From NCBI GenBank assembly GCA_012719035.1, contig JAAYBD010000023.1:1-64000 (forward strand): a DNA stretch of 64,000 nucleotides. Direction: 5' to 3'. The notes under the pieces were generated by a model. That model was not told the origin of the DNA. It searched no databases and was given only the letters and a program-made list of their open reading frames with translations. The translations under genes and the position numbers were made by a program. Position 1 is the first letter of the stretch. Each line of letters opens with the position of its first letter. Shown here one piece after another: positions 34,868-44,498 of the stretch. The DNA comes from Clostridiales bacterium. Lineage in GTDB: Bacteria; Bacillota; Clostridia; Oscillospirales; Oscillospiraceae.

Positions 34868-36028
34868 ATGAGAGAAGATTATGGCTTTACCCAGGATCAA
34901 ATTGACATTCAGCTTATGACCCGAGATTTTATCCGCAAGGAACTCCCTTGGGAAAGAATCAAGGAGTGTGACGAGAAGAGCGAAACTCCCATGGACATAG
35001 TTAAGAAGGCTGCGGAAATGGGTCTTACAAGCATTACTCTTCCTGAATCCATCGGCGGCGGCGGAATGGGTGAGGTAACAAACTCCCTCGTTCTCGAAGA
35101 AATTGCATATCAGGACATCGGTTTTGCTACCGTCATCGGTGCAAACGGTCTTGCTTATACACCCATCAATCTGTTCGGCACTCAGGAACAGAAAGAGATG
35201 TTCGGAAAGTACATAGTTGATGGCGGTCTCGCTGCTTTTGCCCTTACAGAAGCAGATGCCGGTTCAGACGTTGCAAACGCCCGCACAACCGCTGTTAAGG
35301 AAGGCGACGAGTGGGTCATAAACGGAACAAAGGCGTTTATCACCAACGGCGGTCTTGCAGACGTATATGTAGTATTTGCGGTTACAACTCCCGGCGGCGG
35401 TACCCGCGGAATGTCCTGCTTCATCGTTGAGCGTAACCGTCCTGGTATCTCCATCGGCGCCGAGGAAGATAAGTTAGGTATTCGTCTCTCAAACACCACA
35501 GAAGTCGTATTTGATAATGTCCGCGTTCCTGATGATCACCTTGTTGGCAAAGAAGGACAGGGCTTCAAGATTGCTATGATGACCTTCGACATTACACGTC
35601 CTGCAGGCGTCGGCGCAGCATGCTGCGGCGCTATGAAGAGCTGCATCGACAAGTGCCTTGAGTATGCGGCAACCCGCATGACTTTCGGACAGCCCATACT
35701 CCAGAACCAGTCCATCCAGTTTATGATAGCAGATATGGAAATTCAGTATGAAGCTTCCCGCGCTTTGGCATATAAGGCAGCCTCTATGATCGATGATGGC
35801 AACATTAACGGTGCAATCTCCTCTGCTTCCAAGACCATGTCCTCTGATGCCCTTGTTAAGATTGCAGAGGATGCTATCCAGATATTCGGCGGAAACGGCT
35901 ACAGCAAAGAATATCCCATTGAAATCATCTACAGAAATGCTAAAATAGGTCAGCTCTTTGAGGGTACAAATCAGGTTCAGCGCATGGTTATTGTTAAGAA
36001 TCTTCTCAAGGCTGCCGGCATGATGTAA
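34868..36028 (+). CDS. bcd: Acyl-CoA dehydrogenase (butyryl-CoA dehydrogenase type)
   Basis: This FAD enzyme reduces or oxidises short-chain acyl-CoA; next to etfBA it most likely forms the electron-bifurcating Bcd-EtfAB complex that converts crotonyl-CoA to butyryl-CoA. The 386-residue protein has ALTEADAGSDVANARTTA (FAD-binding), KAFITNGG, the TFGQPILQNQSIQF segment and the catalytic Glu in LFEGTNQVQRM. AAAAGGAG precedes the ATG. Thiolase, crotonase and hydroxybutyryl-CoA dehydrogenase genes are not in the window, so a related short-chain substrate is possible. Confidence 0.9.
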   Translation: MREDYGFTQDQIDIQLMTRDFIRKELPWERIKECDEKSETPMDIVKKAAEMGLTSITLPESIGGGGMGEVTNSLVLEEIAYQDIGFATVIGANGLAYTPINLFGTQEQKEMFGKYIVDGGLAAFALTEADAGSDVANARTTAVKEGDEWVINGTKAFITNGGLADVYVVFAVTTPGGGTRGMSCFIVERNRPGISIGAEEDKLGIRLSNTTEVVFDNVRVPDDHLVGKEGQGFKIAMMTFDITRPAGVGAACCGAMKSCIDKCLEYAATRMTFGQPILQNQSIQFMIADMEIQYEASRALAYKAASMIDDGNINGAISSASKTMSSDALVKIAEDAIQIFGGNGYSKEYPIEIIYRNAKIGQLFEGTNQVQRMVIVKNLLKAAGMM

Positions 36029-36095
36029 GTGAAAACTACTTACCATAATATTTGACAAAACGCACTTGCTCAGTTACAGTAGTTAGCTGTTCTTC

Positions 36096-36139
36096 AGAAG
36101 TCCGCATAAACACCATGTGTCTGTGCGGACTTCTTTTAT
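36096..36139 (+). terminator. Terminator after the acyl-CoA dehydrogenase gene
   Basis: AGAAGTCCGCA (36096-36106) pairs perfectly with TGCGGACTTCT (36124-36134), followed by TTTT. It separates bcd from the etf genes. Confidence 0.9.
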
Positions 36140-36250
36140 AATACCGGAATGGCTCCCTTCGATGTATAGGCATATCTTTTGCAAAAATATAAAATTTATA
36201 GAAAATACCCCTACATTTTGACATAGATATGTGGAAGTATACATTATATA

Positions 36251-36279
36251 TTGACAATCATTTTTTGAATCTGTATAAT
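36251..36279 (+). promoter_or_regulatory. Consensus promoter of etfBA
   Basis: TTGACA at 36251-36256 and TATAAT at 36274-36279 are exact consensus with a 17-base spacer. The following CATTGTGGAACATTAG (36284-36299) resembles the element at the bcd promoter. The roughly 130-base leader contains a GTTAAACTT/AAGTCTTAAC hairpin at 36352-36374 with no T run. Confidence 0.9.
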
Positions 36280-36415
36280 TAATCATTGTGGAACATTAGC
36301 ATCTTCGGGAGTATCGGGCTTAATATGTTTGCCTTTTGCCTTTGTTTTAAGGTTAAACTTTTTTAAGTCTTAACACTCGAAAAAAGCAATAATTTGGAAA
36401 GAAGGAATACCTATC

Positions 36416-37219
36416 ATGAATATGCTTGTTTGTATCAAACAGGTACCTGATACCACAGAAATCAGGATCGACCCCGTTAAGAATACCCTTATCCGTGATG
36501 GCGTTCCCAGCATTGTCAATCCCTTTGACGCATATGCTCTGGAAACTGCCGCAAGAATTAAGGATAAGGATCCCTCTGCTCAGATAGTCCTTTTGTCAAT
36601 GGGACCCGAGCAGGCAAAGAACGCTCTCAAAGAGTGCCTCGCTGTCGGCGGCGATAAAGCTTACCTCGTAACCGACCGTGCGTTCGGCGGCTCAGATACA
36701 CTGGCAACAAGTTATATCCTTACATCCGCAATCAAAAAGCTTGAAGAGACTGAAGGCAAGTTCGATATCATCTTCTGCGGTAAGCAGGCTATTGACGGTG
36801 ACACTGCTCAGGTAGGTCCTGAAATCGCGGAGCACCTCGGATATCCTCAGGTTACATACGCAGTTGAAGCTTCCGTCGAAGACGGAAAGGTCAAGGTAAA
36901 GAAGGAAGTTGAAGAAGGCTTTGAGATAGTCGGTGTTAAGATGCCCTGCGTCGTAACAGTTACAAAGCCCTCCTTCGATCCCCGCTATCCCTCTATCAAG
37001 TCTAAGATGGCTGCAAACCGCAAAGAGATCGCTTCTATCACTTCCGCAGACATTACAGATATCGACAGAGAGAGAATTGGTCTTAAAGGTTCCCCGACAA
37101 AGGTCAAAAAGACTTTCACACCTCCTGTTAAGAGCGGCGGCGTAAAAATTCACGAAGACAGCAATGCAGCAACGGCAAAGAAATTGTTTGATACACTCGT
37201 TGCTGACAGCATCATTTAA
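36416..37219 (+). CDS. etfB: Electron transfer flavoprotein subunit beta
   Basis: EtfB pairs with EtfA to carry electrons between NADH, ferredoxin and an acyl-CoA dehydrogenase. The 267-residue protein has the N-terminal KQVPDTTEIRIDP, NPFDAYALE, the ATP/FAD-site AIDGDTAQVGP and the C-terminal arm. Having Asp-Gly-Asp-Thr-Ala-Gln-Val with clostridial-type length agrees with a bifurcating Etf, although this cannot be proved by reading. EtfA starts 17 bases downstream. Confidence 0.95.
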   Translation: MNMLVCIKQVPDTTEIRIDPVKNTLIRDGVPSIVNPFDAYALETAARIKDKDPSAQIVLLSMGPEQAKNALKECLAVGGDKAYLVTDRAFGGSDTLATSYILTSAIKKLEETEGKFDIIFCGKQAIDGDTAQVGPEIAEHLGYPQVTYAVEASVEDGKVKVKKEVEEGFEIVGVKMPCVVTVTKPSFDPRYPSIKSKMAANRKEIASITSADITDIDRERIGLKGSPTKVKKTFTPPVKSGGVKIHEDSNAATAKKLFDTLVADSII

Positions 37220-37236
37220 TAGGAGGGTAGCTTAAA

Positions 37237-38244
37237 ATGGAAGCAAAAACCAAAGATTTATGGGTTCTTATAGAGACTAACGATAACGGCACCGCTAAAA
37301 ACGTAGGCTTGGAGCTCCTTGGCGCAGGCCGCGGTCTTGCGGACAAGCAGGGCGGAAAGCTCGTTGGTATCGTAATCGGCAACAATGTTGACTCCGCTGT
37401 AAAGGCTGCAACAGCCTATGGCGCAGACACTGTTATTGTTGTTGAAGGCAAGGAATATGAGCACTACACAACAGACGCTTATTCAAAAGCTCTTTATGCA
37501 CTCGTCGAAAAGTATGGTCCAACCAGTATCCTCATTGGCGCTACCAACAACGGACGCGACCTTGGTCCCCGTGTTTCATGCCGCCTGAAGACAGGTCTGA
37601 CCGCAGACTGCACATCCCTTGCGATTGACGAGGAATCCGGAAATGTCGCATGGACACGCCCCGCATTCGGCGGAAACCTTATGGCTACCATACTCTGCCC
37701 CGACACTCGTCCTCAAATCGGAACTGTCCGTCCCGGAGTTTTCAAAAAGACTGAGCCGGACGAAGCCAGAACCGCTGAAGTCATCAAGGAAGATTTCCAT
37801 GTTGCCCCCGAGGAGATCCGCACCGAGCTTCTTGAACTCATTAGAGAAGTTGCAGATGAGCTTGTTGATCTTGAAGGCGCTGAAATCATCGTTTCCGGCG
37901 GCCGCGGTGTCGGCGGACCCGAAGGCTTTAAACCCATCAGAGAGCTTGCCGAAGTTCTTGGCGCAACTGTGGGAGCTTCCCGCGCTGCCGTTGACGCAGG
38001 CTGGATTGCCCACGTACACCAAGTCGGTCAGACGGGTAAAACAGTTGGTCCCAAGCTTTACATCGCCTGCGGAATCTCCGGTGCTATACAGCACGTTGCA
38101 GGTATGAGCAGCTCGAAGACCATTATAGCTATCAACAAGGACGAAACCGCTCCTATCTTCAATGTTGCGGATTATGCTGTTGTCGGCGATCTGTTTGAGA
38201 TTCTTCCGATTCTCACTGCCGAAATCAAAAAGCTCAAGGCATAG
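37237..38244 (+). CDS. etfA: Electron transfer flavoprotein subunit alpha
   Basis: EtfA binds the electron-carrying FAD. The 335-residue protein has the FAD signature region [38 protein letters not shown] and [21 protein letters not shown] near the C terminus. It is cotranscribed with etfB and ends at a terminator. Together with bcd this forms the energy-conserving butyrate-type module. Confidence 0.96.
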   Translation: MEAKTKDLWVLIETNDNGTAKNVGLELLGAGRGLADKQGGKLVGIVIGNNVDSAVKAATAYGADTVIVVEGKEYEHYTTDAYSKALYALVEKYGPTSILIGATNNGRDLGPRVSCRLKTGLTADCTSLAIDEESGNVAWTRPAFGGNLMATILCPDTRPQIGTVRPGVFKKTEPDEARTAEVIKEDFHVAPEEIRTELLELIREVADELVDLEGAEIIVSGGRGVGGPEGFKPIRELAEVLGATVGASRAAVDAGWIAHVHQVGQTGKTVGPKLYIACGISGAIQHVAGMSSSKTIIAINKDETAPIFNVADYAVVGDLFEILPILTAEIKKLKA

Positions 38245-38272
38245 GCTAAAGCGCATATATGTTTTCAAAATA

Positions 38273-38309
38273 AGGGCATACAGGGAACACCTGCGTGCCC
38301 TCATTTTTG
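38273..38309 (+). terminator. Terminator of etfBA
   Basis: AGGGCA-TA-CAGG pairs with CCTG-CG-TGCCCT around a short loop at 38285-38289, followed by CATTTTTG. Confidence 0.8.
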
Positions 38310-38413
38310 TTCGGCGCTTTCGATTTAGTATTTGTCTCCTTTTTTCTGCATACATTTCATAAGACTGTCTGTATAAATAGTCTGGAGAGTATATAAATCA
38401 AAGGGAGGCAATT

Positions 38414-38917
38414 ATGAACGAATACATGAAAAGCTGTGATTTGGGAATTCCATACCCTCCGGTCAAAACCGAAGGAAAAAACCTGTTCTACGCCTCACTT
38501 CTGACAAATGATTATGCGGGTATTGTAAGCGAAATGAGCGCTGTTTCCGTCTACACCTATCAGCATTTTGTAACAGTAAACCGTAAAATAGCGGATACCC
38601 TCAAATGCATTGCAATTGTTGAAATGAGACACATGGAATTCCTTGGACAGCTAATCAGCAGCTTAGGGGGAAACCCGCGGATAGCGGTACAGTCCGGCTG
38701 TAATTGCAGCTATTGGAATGCTCAATATATCAGTTATGAAACTAACCCTAAATGTTATCTGAAAGATAACATCAGCGGTGAAAAGACCGCAATATCAAAT
38801 TATAGGGCGCATATAAAACAGATAAATGATAAATATGTGCGGACCCTGCTTGAAAGAATCATACTTGATGAAGAGCATCATATAAAGCTTTTCTGCGCAC
38901 TGCTTGAAGAATTCTGA
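38414..38917 (+). CDS. Ferritin-like domain protein
   Basis: This 167-residue helical protein has the four-helix ferritin-like di-iron pattern: SEMSAVSVYTYQH and IVEMRHMEFL in the first pair, then a second pair with NYRAHIKQI and RIILDEEHHIKLF. It may handle oxidative stress or iron, as rubrerythrin relatives do, but it has no rubredoxin domain. A Cys pair (GCNC) lies between the helix pairs. AAAGGGAGG precedes the ATG. It is a single gene with a terminator shared with convergent ackA. Confidence 0.78.
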   Translation: MNEYMKSCDLGIPYPPVKTEGKNLFYASLLTNDYAGIVSEMSAVSVYTYQHFVTVNRKIADTLKCIAIVEMRHMEFLGQLISSLGGNPRIAVQSGCNCSYWNAQYISYETNPKCYLKDNISGEKTAISNYRAHIKQINDKYVRTLLERIILDEEHHIKLFCALLEEF

Positions 38918-38933
38918 CAGGAAAACAAAAAAC

Positions 38934-38961
38934 TCCCGGCACTGCCGAGAGTTTTTGTTGC
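38934..38961. terminator. Bidirectional terminator between the ferritin-like gene and ackA
   Basis: CAAAAAACTCCCGGCA and TGCCGAGAGTTTTTG form a stem with one mismatch and A/T tails on both sides, between the two convergent stops. Confidence 0.85.
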
Positions 38962-38970
38962 TTTGCGGGT

Positions 38971-40173
38971 TTATTTATTAATGATTTCTTTTGTATCTCT
39001 TGCGATAACAAGCTCTTCGTTCGTGGGAATCACAAGCAGCTTAACTTTGCTGTCCGGTGTGGATATAACGATTTCTTCACCGCGCTTTGAATTGGCTTCA
39101 GAATCGACCTTGCAGCCGAGATAAGTAAAGTATTCGCAGATAGCGGCTCTTGTGCTCTTGCTGTTTTCACCGATGCCGGCTGTGAAAATAATCGCGTCAA
39201 CGCCGTTCATAGCGGCGACATAGGAACCGACGACTTTTGCAACATCATAGTGGAAGAGATCAAGCGCAAGTTTTGCGTCCTTGTTGCCTTCATCAGCGGC
39301 ATTATCAAGGTCGCGGAAATCGCTGGATATTCCGGAGACGCCGAGAACACCGGATTTTTTATTAAGAATGGTCATCATCTCGTCGATGCTGTAACCATAT
39401 TTGTTCATAAGATACTGGATAACGCCGCTGTCCAAATCGCCGCAGCGTGTTCCCATAGGCAGACCGACAAGGGGGGTAAAGCCCATGGAAGTGTCAATGC
39501 TCTTGCCGCCCTCTATGGCGCATATGGAGCTGCCGTTGCCCATGTGGCAGGAAATAAGCTTCAGGTCATCAATGGGTTTGCCAAGCATAGCGGCTGCACG
39601 TCCGGCGACATAGCGATGGCTTGTACCGTGGAAGCCGTAACGGCGAATTTTATCCTTTTCGTAATACTCCTTAGGAATAGCATAAGTAAATGCCTTGCCG
39701 GGCATTGTCTGATGAAATGCGGTATCAAACACTGCAACCTGGGGGACATCGTTGCCCATGACCTTTTTGCAGGCGGTAATTCCGGTGATGTTCGCGGGAT
39801 TGTGGAGAGGAGCAAGTGGAGTGCAGTCTTCAATAGCCTTGAGTACCTCGTCTGTGATAAGGACGGAGGAAGAGAAAAGCTCTCCGCCGTGGACAACGCG
39901 GTGACCTACTGCGTTGATTTCGGACATTGAGGAAACTACACCGAATTCAGCGCTTGTAAGTTTGTTGATAACGGCAGCAATAGCTTCAGCGTGTGTGGGA
40001 AGGCTGATATCCTCATCAAATACTTTCTTGCCCTCAAGAAGGGGACTGTGCTTTAAATGACCGTCTATTCCTATACGCTCACAAAGCCCCTTTGCCAATA
40101 CTTTTTCACCCTCCATATCAAAAAGCTGATACTTTAAAGATGAACTTCCTGCGTTTATGACCAAAATTTTCAT
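38971..40173 (-). CDS. ackA: Acetate kinase
   Basis: Acetate kinase makes ATP and acetate from acetyl phosphate in fermentation. The 400-residue protein has NAGSSSLKYQLFD (ATP-grasp-like acetokinase signature 1), GHRVVHGGELF, the FHGTSHRY catalytic His/Arg region and FTAGIGENS. Phosphotransacetylase is not adjacent. It is divergent from tmcAL, whose enzyme uses acetate. Confidence 0.97.
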   Translation of the reverse strand: MKILVINAGSSSLKYQLFDMEGEKVLAKGLCERIGIDGHLKHSPLLEGKKVFDEDISLPTHAEAIAAVINKLTSAEFGVVSSMSEINAVGHRVVHGGELFSSSVLITDEVLKAIEDCTPLAPLHNPANITGITACKKVMGNDVPQVAVFDTAFHQTMPGKAFTYAIPKEYYEKDKIRRYGFHGTSHRYVAGRAAAMLGKPIDDLKLISCHMGNGSSICAIEGGKSIDTSMGFTPLVGLPMGTRCGDLDSGVIQYLMNKYGYSIDEMMTILNKKSGVLGVSGISSDFRDLDNAADEGNKDAKLALDLFHYDVAKVVGSYVAAMNGVDAIIFTAGIGENSKSTRAAICEYFTYLGCKVDSEANSKRGEEIVISTPDSKVKLLVIPTNEELVIARDTKEIINK

Positions 40174-40219
40174 ATCGCTATCCCTTTCTGTATTGTAATC
40201 TTGGCGAATAAAATGTAAA

Positions 40220-40238
40220 ATAGTAATACGATTACTAT
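40220..40238. promoter_or_regulatory. Palindrome in the ackA-tmcAL intergenic region
   Basis: ATAGTAAT and ATTACTAT form a perfect 8-bp inverted repeat around ACG, 47 bases upstream of ackA. It may be an operator for ackA; the regulator is unknown. Confidence 0.4.
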
Positions 40239-40342
40239 AAAATCACATACTTTTTTATTTTAATCCTAATTGATGTAAAAAATCAAGCCTTTTTATCATT
40301 AATTCGTATTTTTGCCATAATATTTGAAATAGGGGAGATATT

Positions 40343-41527
40343 ATGAAGATTATTGGGATAGTTGCCGAGTATAACCCTTTTCACAACGGACATAAATTTC
40401 ATATTGAAGAAAGCAAAAAAATCGTTGCGCGCGATGCCGCTGCTGTATGCGTCATGTCGGGGGATTTTGTCCAAAGAGGCGAAGCCGCGATATTCTCTAA
40501 ATACGCAAGGGCGGAAGCTGCGGTAAAAGGAGGGGCGGACCTTGTTTTAGAACTGCCGCTGCCTTGGGCTTTATCCTCTGCTGAGGGCTTTGCAAGGGGA
40601 GCCGTGGGTTTGTTAGGCAGCCTCGGCTGTGTTGATTATATCAGTTTTGGAAGCGAATGCGGCGATATGAATATTCTCAACACGCTTGCGACCGCTCTTA
40701 TGGATCCCGCACTTGATGCGGCAATATTGGAGGAACTGAAAACGGGAATTTCTTATGCCGCGGCAAGGCAGAAAGCTATCGCAAAAGATATCGGAAGTTT
40801 AGCTGAATATCTTGAAACTCCGAACAATATACTTGCGGTCGAATACTTAAAGGCACTTTATACATTGCGCCTTAGAATGGAGCCTATAACCGTTAAGAGA
40901 AGCGGTGCGGGTCATGATAAGGAGGGCGGATCCGCATCTGATATACGAAAAATGCTTAAAATGGACAAACCTATCAAAGCCTATATCCCGCGCGAAACCC
41001 TTGATGTTTACAGGCATGAAATGGAGAGGGGCAGGGGACCAGTCACCATGGAAGCTCTCGAGTGTGCGCTCCTTTCCCGTTATCGTATGATGAGCGCAAA
41101 AGACTTTTCAATAATCCCGGATGATGCCGAAGGTCTTGGGAACCGTATATACGCTGCGGCACATGAAGAATCTACGCTTGACGCTATTCTTTCTGCCTCA
41201 AAGTCAAAACGCTATGCACTTTCAAGAATACGCAGAATGTGCATGTGCGCCGCACTCGGGATAAAAGAGGGGGATGCGGATGGTACGCCTCCATATGCGC
41301 GGGTCCTTGCGGCAAATGACAAGGGAAAGGCCATTCTCAAAATGATGTCGGATAAGGCGGCTATACCCGTAATTACCAAGCCCGCGTCTGTAAAGGAGCT
41401 TTCAGCGGAATGCAGAAAGCTGTTTGAACTTAACAGCGCCGCCCATGACTTTTATGTATTGGGCTATACCGCAAAAGAGGAACGCCGCGGGAACGACGAT
41501 TGGAGGACAAGCCCCAAGATAATATGA
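40343..41527 (+). CDS. tmcAL: tRNA(Met) cytidine acetate ligase
   Basis: TmcAL (YlbM) activates acetate with ATP and forms N4-acetylcytidine at the wobble base of elongator tRNA-Met. The 394-residue protein has the HIGH-like motif AEYNPFHNGHKFHI, VMSGDFVQRGE, the SFGSECGD segment and RSGAGHDKEGGSASDIRKM. It is divergent from acetate kinase, an arrangement that brings two acetate-using functions together. A GGGGAG site precedes the ATG. Confidence 0.93.
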   Translation: MKIIGIVAEYNPFHNGHKFHIEESKKIVARDAAAVCVMSGDFVQRGEAAIFSKYARAEAAVKGGADLVLELPLPWALSSAEGFARGAVGLLGSLGCVDYISFGSECGDMNILNTLATALMDPALDAAILEELKTGISYAAARQKAIAKDIGSLAEYLETPNNILAVEYLKALYTLRLRMEPITVKRSGAGHDKEGGSASDIRKMLKMDKPIKAYIPRETLDVYRHEMERGRGPVTMEALECALLSRYRMMSAKDFSIIPDDAEGLGNRIYAAAHEESTLDAILSASKSKRYALSRIRRMCMCAALGIKEGDADGTPPYARVLAANDKGKAILKMMSDKAAIPVITKPASVKELSAECRKLFELNSAAHDFYVLGYTAKEERRGNDDWRTSPKII

Positions 41528-41669
41528 ATATGTAAGGTACTAAAAGCCCACATTTTGTATAATCTGTGTGTTTTTAATACAATGACTTGCATTTGTAACC
41601 ATTTTGTTATATTATACATAAATAAATTTGTAATGAAGTCTCAAATAGATATCACAAATGGGAGTTCAA

Positions 41670-42878
41670 ATGAAAAAAGCTATTTTACTGATTTTTTCGC
41701 TTTGCCTTGTTATCGGTGTGCTGATCCTGTGCGGAGCTATTAATAATGAATTTAATATACTGGGCAAAGAAGAGAAAAATGAGAACACGATATACATCGG
41801 AGTTTACCAGCCAAAAACCGGAGATGATGCCAAAGGCGCAGCGCGCGAAATTCTTGGGATCAGGTATGCATATTCGCTTTTCCCGACTGTTGAAATAGGC
41901 GGTGCTACATATAACATCGAATTGCTTGAAGTTGACAATATGTCGAATAAAAGCGGGGCGGCCGATGCGGCTCAAACGCTTGTAAATGCAAATGTTACCG
42001 CAGTGCTTGGCTCATATGATTCGGAAAACACAGCAGAAGCTGTCCCGTCTTTTGAAAAGGCTAATATTCCCGTTATTGGAATTTCGTGTGCAAGTCCTCT
42101 TGTGGCGGAAAAAAGGGGCAATTTCTTCCGAATGTGTTTTACCGACGCTTTCCAAAGCGGGGTAATGGCAAACTATGCTTACAGTATGGATTACAGAAAA
42201 GCCGCAGTCTTAACACAGACCGCCGATATTTATTCCAAGGCGGCGGGCAAAATGTTTACAGAAGAATTTTTACGGCTCGGCGGCGAAGCAGCCAATTTCA
42301 GTTTCCGTTCCGGACAAGAAAACTATAACTCTCTCATTACTGAAATCAAAGACAATGATGTTGACATCGTTTTTATGATGTCGGGACCTCACGAGGCAAA
42401 ATATTTTATTGAGCAGTCAAGAAAACAAGGACTATCCTGCCCCATAATGGGACCGGAAAACTGGGATTCCGGCCTGCTGCTTTCCGAGGCATCATTTTAT
42501 TCAAAAGATATTTTCTTTGCCTCGGCATTTGATGCAGACAATGATCCTGTTTCAGCTGAATTTGCAAAGCGTTTCTCTTCGTGGATAAGCAAAGACAAAG
42601 AGCGCATAAAGGAAAACGGCGGCTGTGATTATTCTTCTTCCGAATCTGCCCTGGCTTATGATGCTTATATGCTTGTAATAGAAGCTATAAAGGCTTCAAA
42701 TTCTTCTGACCCACAGATCGTTATGGATGCAATAAGAACGATTTCCTATGACGGTGTTACCGGCAAAATCACTTTCGGAAAGGATGGGGAATCGGGAAAG
42801 AAGCTTGCTTTTATTAAAACGATAAATTTAAGAGATAAGAAGTTTGAAGTTTTGCAGACAATTTCTACCGAACGATAA
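41670..42878 (+). CDS. Branched-chain-amino-acid-type ABC substrate-binding protein
   Basis: This is a periplasmic-binding-protein family 6 protein (LivJ type), with the ligand unknown. The 402-residue protein has an N-terminal hydrophobic export signal (KKAILLIFSLCLVIGVLILC) whose Cys lacks a good lipobox, then IYIGVYQPKTGDDA, LGSYDSENTAEAVPSFEKANIPVIGISCASP and GPENWDSGLL. GGGAG between two in-frame ATGs favours 41670. No permease or ATPase is adjacent, so it may be an orphan binding protein or part of a sensory system. Confidence 0.85.
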   Translation: MKKAILLIFSLCLVIGVLILCGAINNEFNILGKEEKNENTIYIGVYQPKTGDDAKGAAREILGIRYAYSLFPTVEIGGATYNIELLEVDNMSNKSGAADAAQTLVNANVTAVLGSYDSENTAEAVPSFEKANIPVIGISCASPLVAEKRGNFFRMCFTDAFQSGVMANYAYSMDYRKAAVLTQTADIYSKAAGKMFTEEFLRLGGEAANFSFRSGQENYNSLITEIKDNDVDIVFMMSGPHEAKYFIEQSRKQGLSCPIMGPENWDSGLLLSEASFYSKDIFFASAFDADNDPVSAEFAKRFSSWISKDKERIKENGGCDYSSSESALAYDAYMLVIEAIKASNSSDPQIVMDAIRTISYDGVTGKITFGKDGESGKKLAFIKTINLRDKKFEVLQTISTER

Positions 42879-42882
42879 GAAG

Positions 42883-42918
42883 AAAAACCTTTCGGAAATT
42901 TCCGAAAGGTTTTTACTT
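42883..42918. terminator. Bidirectional terminator between the binding protein and the ABC exporter
   Basis: AAAAACCTTTCGGAAA and TTTCCGAAAGGTTTTT form a near-perfect stem with an extremely short loop, between convergent stops. Confidence 0.93.
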
Positions 42919-42920
42919 TT

Positions 42921-44498
42921 TTAGTTTACTTCCGCATATTGCAGCACATTCCTGCAAAGATACAGGACGAGCAGCGAAACAAGTATGTTGGATACGGTCA
43001 GACAGAGGATTGCAGTGATATCGGAACTGATTATCTGAAAGCCCGTAAGGCTAACCAGATAAGCAAGACCCGCTCCGGGCAGGACCATCAGTATGTCAAC
43101 CAAAAAGTACAGAAAAACGCCTGCCAGCTTTGGCAAAGAGCCGCCCCATATCCGTTCTATCGCTATGCCTGCGGAAAGAAACACAGCGCTGAAAGCAACC
43201 CTTGCAACTATACATACAATACACAGTGTAAAATCTATTCCCATGATTACAGATATCGGTATAAATATCAGGGAGCTTTCAACAAGCTGCGTCGGAAATG
43301 TTTCCGCAAGCGCATATATCATTTTTTTCATCGGCGGTTCTGGGATAAGATATATATACGGTTTTGTCAATTCGCGGTTGAATCTGCCTACTGCGACTGA
43401 AAAAATCATAATATAAATCGAAAAAGCAAAAACAGGAAAAATCCCGCCGTCTTTTATAAAAAGAGAAAAGCCAATGGATATCAGTGTAAACATTATGGAC
43501 ATCGGGCTGACCATTATTTTACTTAAGCGCCTGTTTTCCAAAAGGTGCTTAAAAAAGAGAACGGATGAACCTTCTCCTCTGCCGATGCCTGTTCTTCCAA
43601 CTTTTATATGGCGGGGAGCAGATTCCGGAGCAACGCCGTCTTTTGCCGCCCCGGTAATGCTCTGGATGGATTCGGCGGAAGCTATAACATCCTCATAATA
43701 ATCGCGCTTTGACCTTGACATGGCGGTTAGCATTACAAAGAAAGCAACAGCGCAAACTGCCAAATATACAGCAGCTTCAAGATATTCGCCTTTCAATATG
43801 CCGCCCGTAAAGCCGCCAAGCCAGCCGGCGAAAGGAAAGACCAGAACAGGCAGGCCGTTTCCGGCTTTGGCAAGTGCCGGAATGATAGCGCTCTTGTTTT
43901 GAAGGACCTGAAGTCCGGCATAGGAAATGGGTAAAAGAATAACCGCGTAGAAGATAATCTTAGCAATATTTCTCTTTTTATCGCTGTCACTTACATATGT
44001 GTAAACGAACATAGCAAAGGTTTGGCTTAAAAAAGTGACAAGCGAATATGTCAGGAAAATGAGAATAAGACCAAGAGCGCTCAAGTTATAATTGATATGT
44101 AGAGCGGAATACTGAAAAAGAATGAAAATTCCTATGAGCAGAGAGGACCACATCTGCTGAACAAGAGCGTAGAATAAAACACTCCTTTTGCTCAGCGGAG
44201 AGGGGAACAGGAAATTCACGTCCGACATCTTGAAAAATGTGCCGCCGTTTTTCAGCCCCGAATTGAAAGTAGTGGAAAAGATCAAAATAAAAAGTGCGTT
44301 AATTCCCGCTGTCAGCTCAGATATATCCCTAAGCTTCCTGTCCGGCTCTGCGGCTCCGGATTTTCCGCCGATAAAAGTCATAGCAAGAAGTCCTAAAACT
44401 ATGACAACATACACTATACGTATAGGCTTTTTGAAAAAACTTAATAATTGGTTGCGCATTTTTGTGCGCAGCAGATATCCAAGTGCGTTCCCTTTCAT
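42921..44498 (-). CDS. ABC exporter permease (putative ABC exporter family)
   Basis: This 525-residue membrane protein has about twelve hydrophobic segments and matches the putative ABC exporter permease family (PF16962-like). Its start RTKMRNQLLSFFKKPIRIVY and the NFLFPSPLSKRSVLFY segment are typical. It overlaps its ATPase gene by 4 bases (ATGA). The cargo is unknown. Confidence 0.83.
   Translation of the reverse strand: MKGNALGYLLRTKMRNQLLSFFKKPIRIVYVVIVLGLLAMTFIGGKSGAAEPDRKLRDISELTAGINALFILIFSTTFNSGLKNGGTFFKMSDVNFLFPSPLSKRSVLFYALVQQMWSSLLIGIFILFQYSALHINYNLSALGLILIFLTYSLVTFLSQTFAMFVYTYVSDSDKKRNIAKIIFYAVILLPISYAGLQVLQNKSAIIPALAKAGNGLPVLVFPFAGWLGGFTGGILKGEYLEAAVYLAVCAVAFFVMLTAMSRSKRDYYEDVIASAESIQSITGAAKDGVAPESAPRHIKVGRTGIGRGEGSSVLFFKHLLENRRLSKIMVSPMSIMFTLISIGFSLFIKDGGIFPVFAFSIYIMIFSVAVGRFNRELTKPYIYLIPEPPMKKMIYALAETFPTQLVESSLIFIPISVIMGIDFTLCIVCIVARVAFSAVFLSAGIAIERIWGGSLPKLAGVFLYFLVDILMVLPGAGLAYLVSLTGFQIISSDITAILCLTVSNILVSLLVLYLCRNVLQYAEVN

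Noticed and set aside
36352-36374. Hairpin in the etfB leader as a terminator.
   Set aside because: An A-rich stretch, not T, follows it, so it cannot be a standard terminator.
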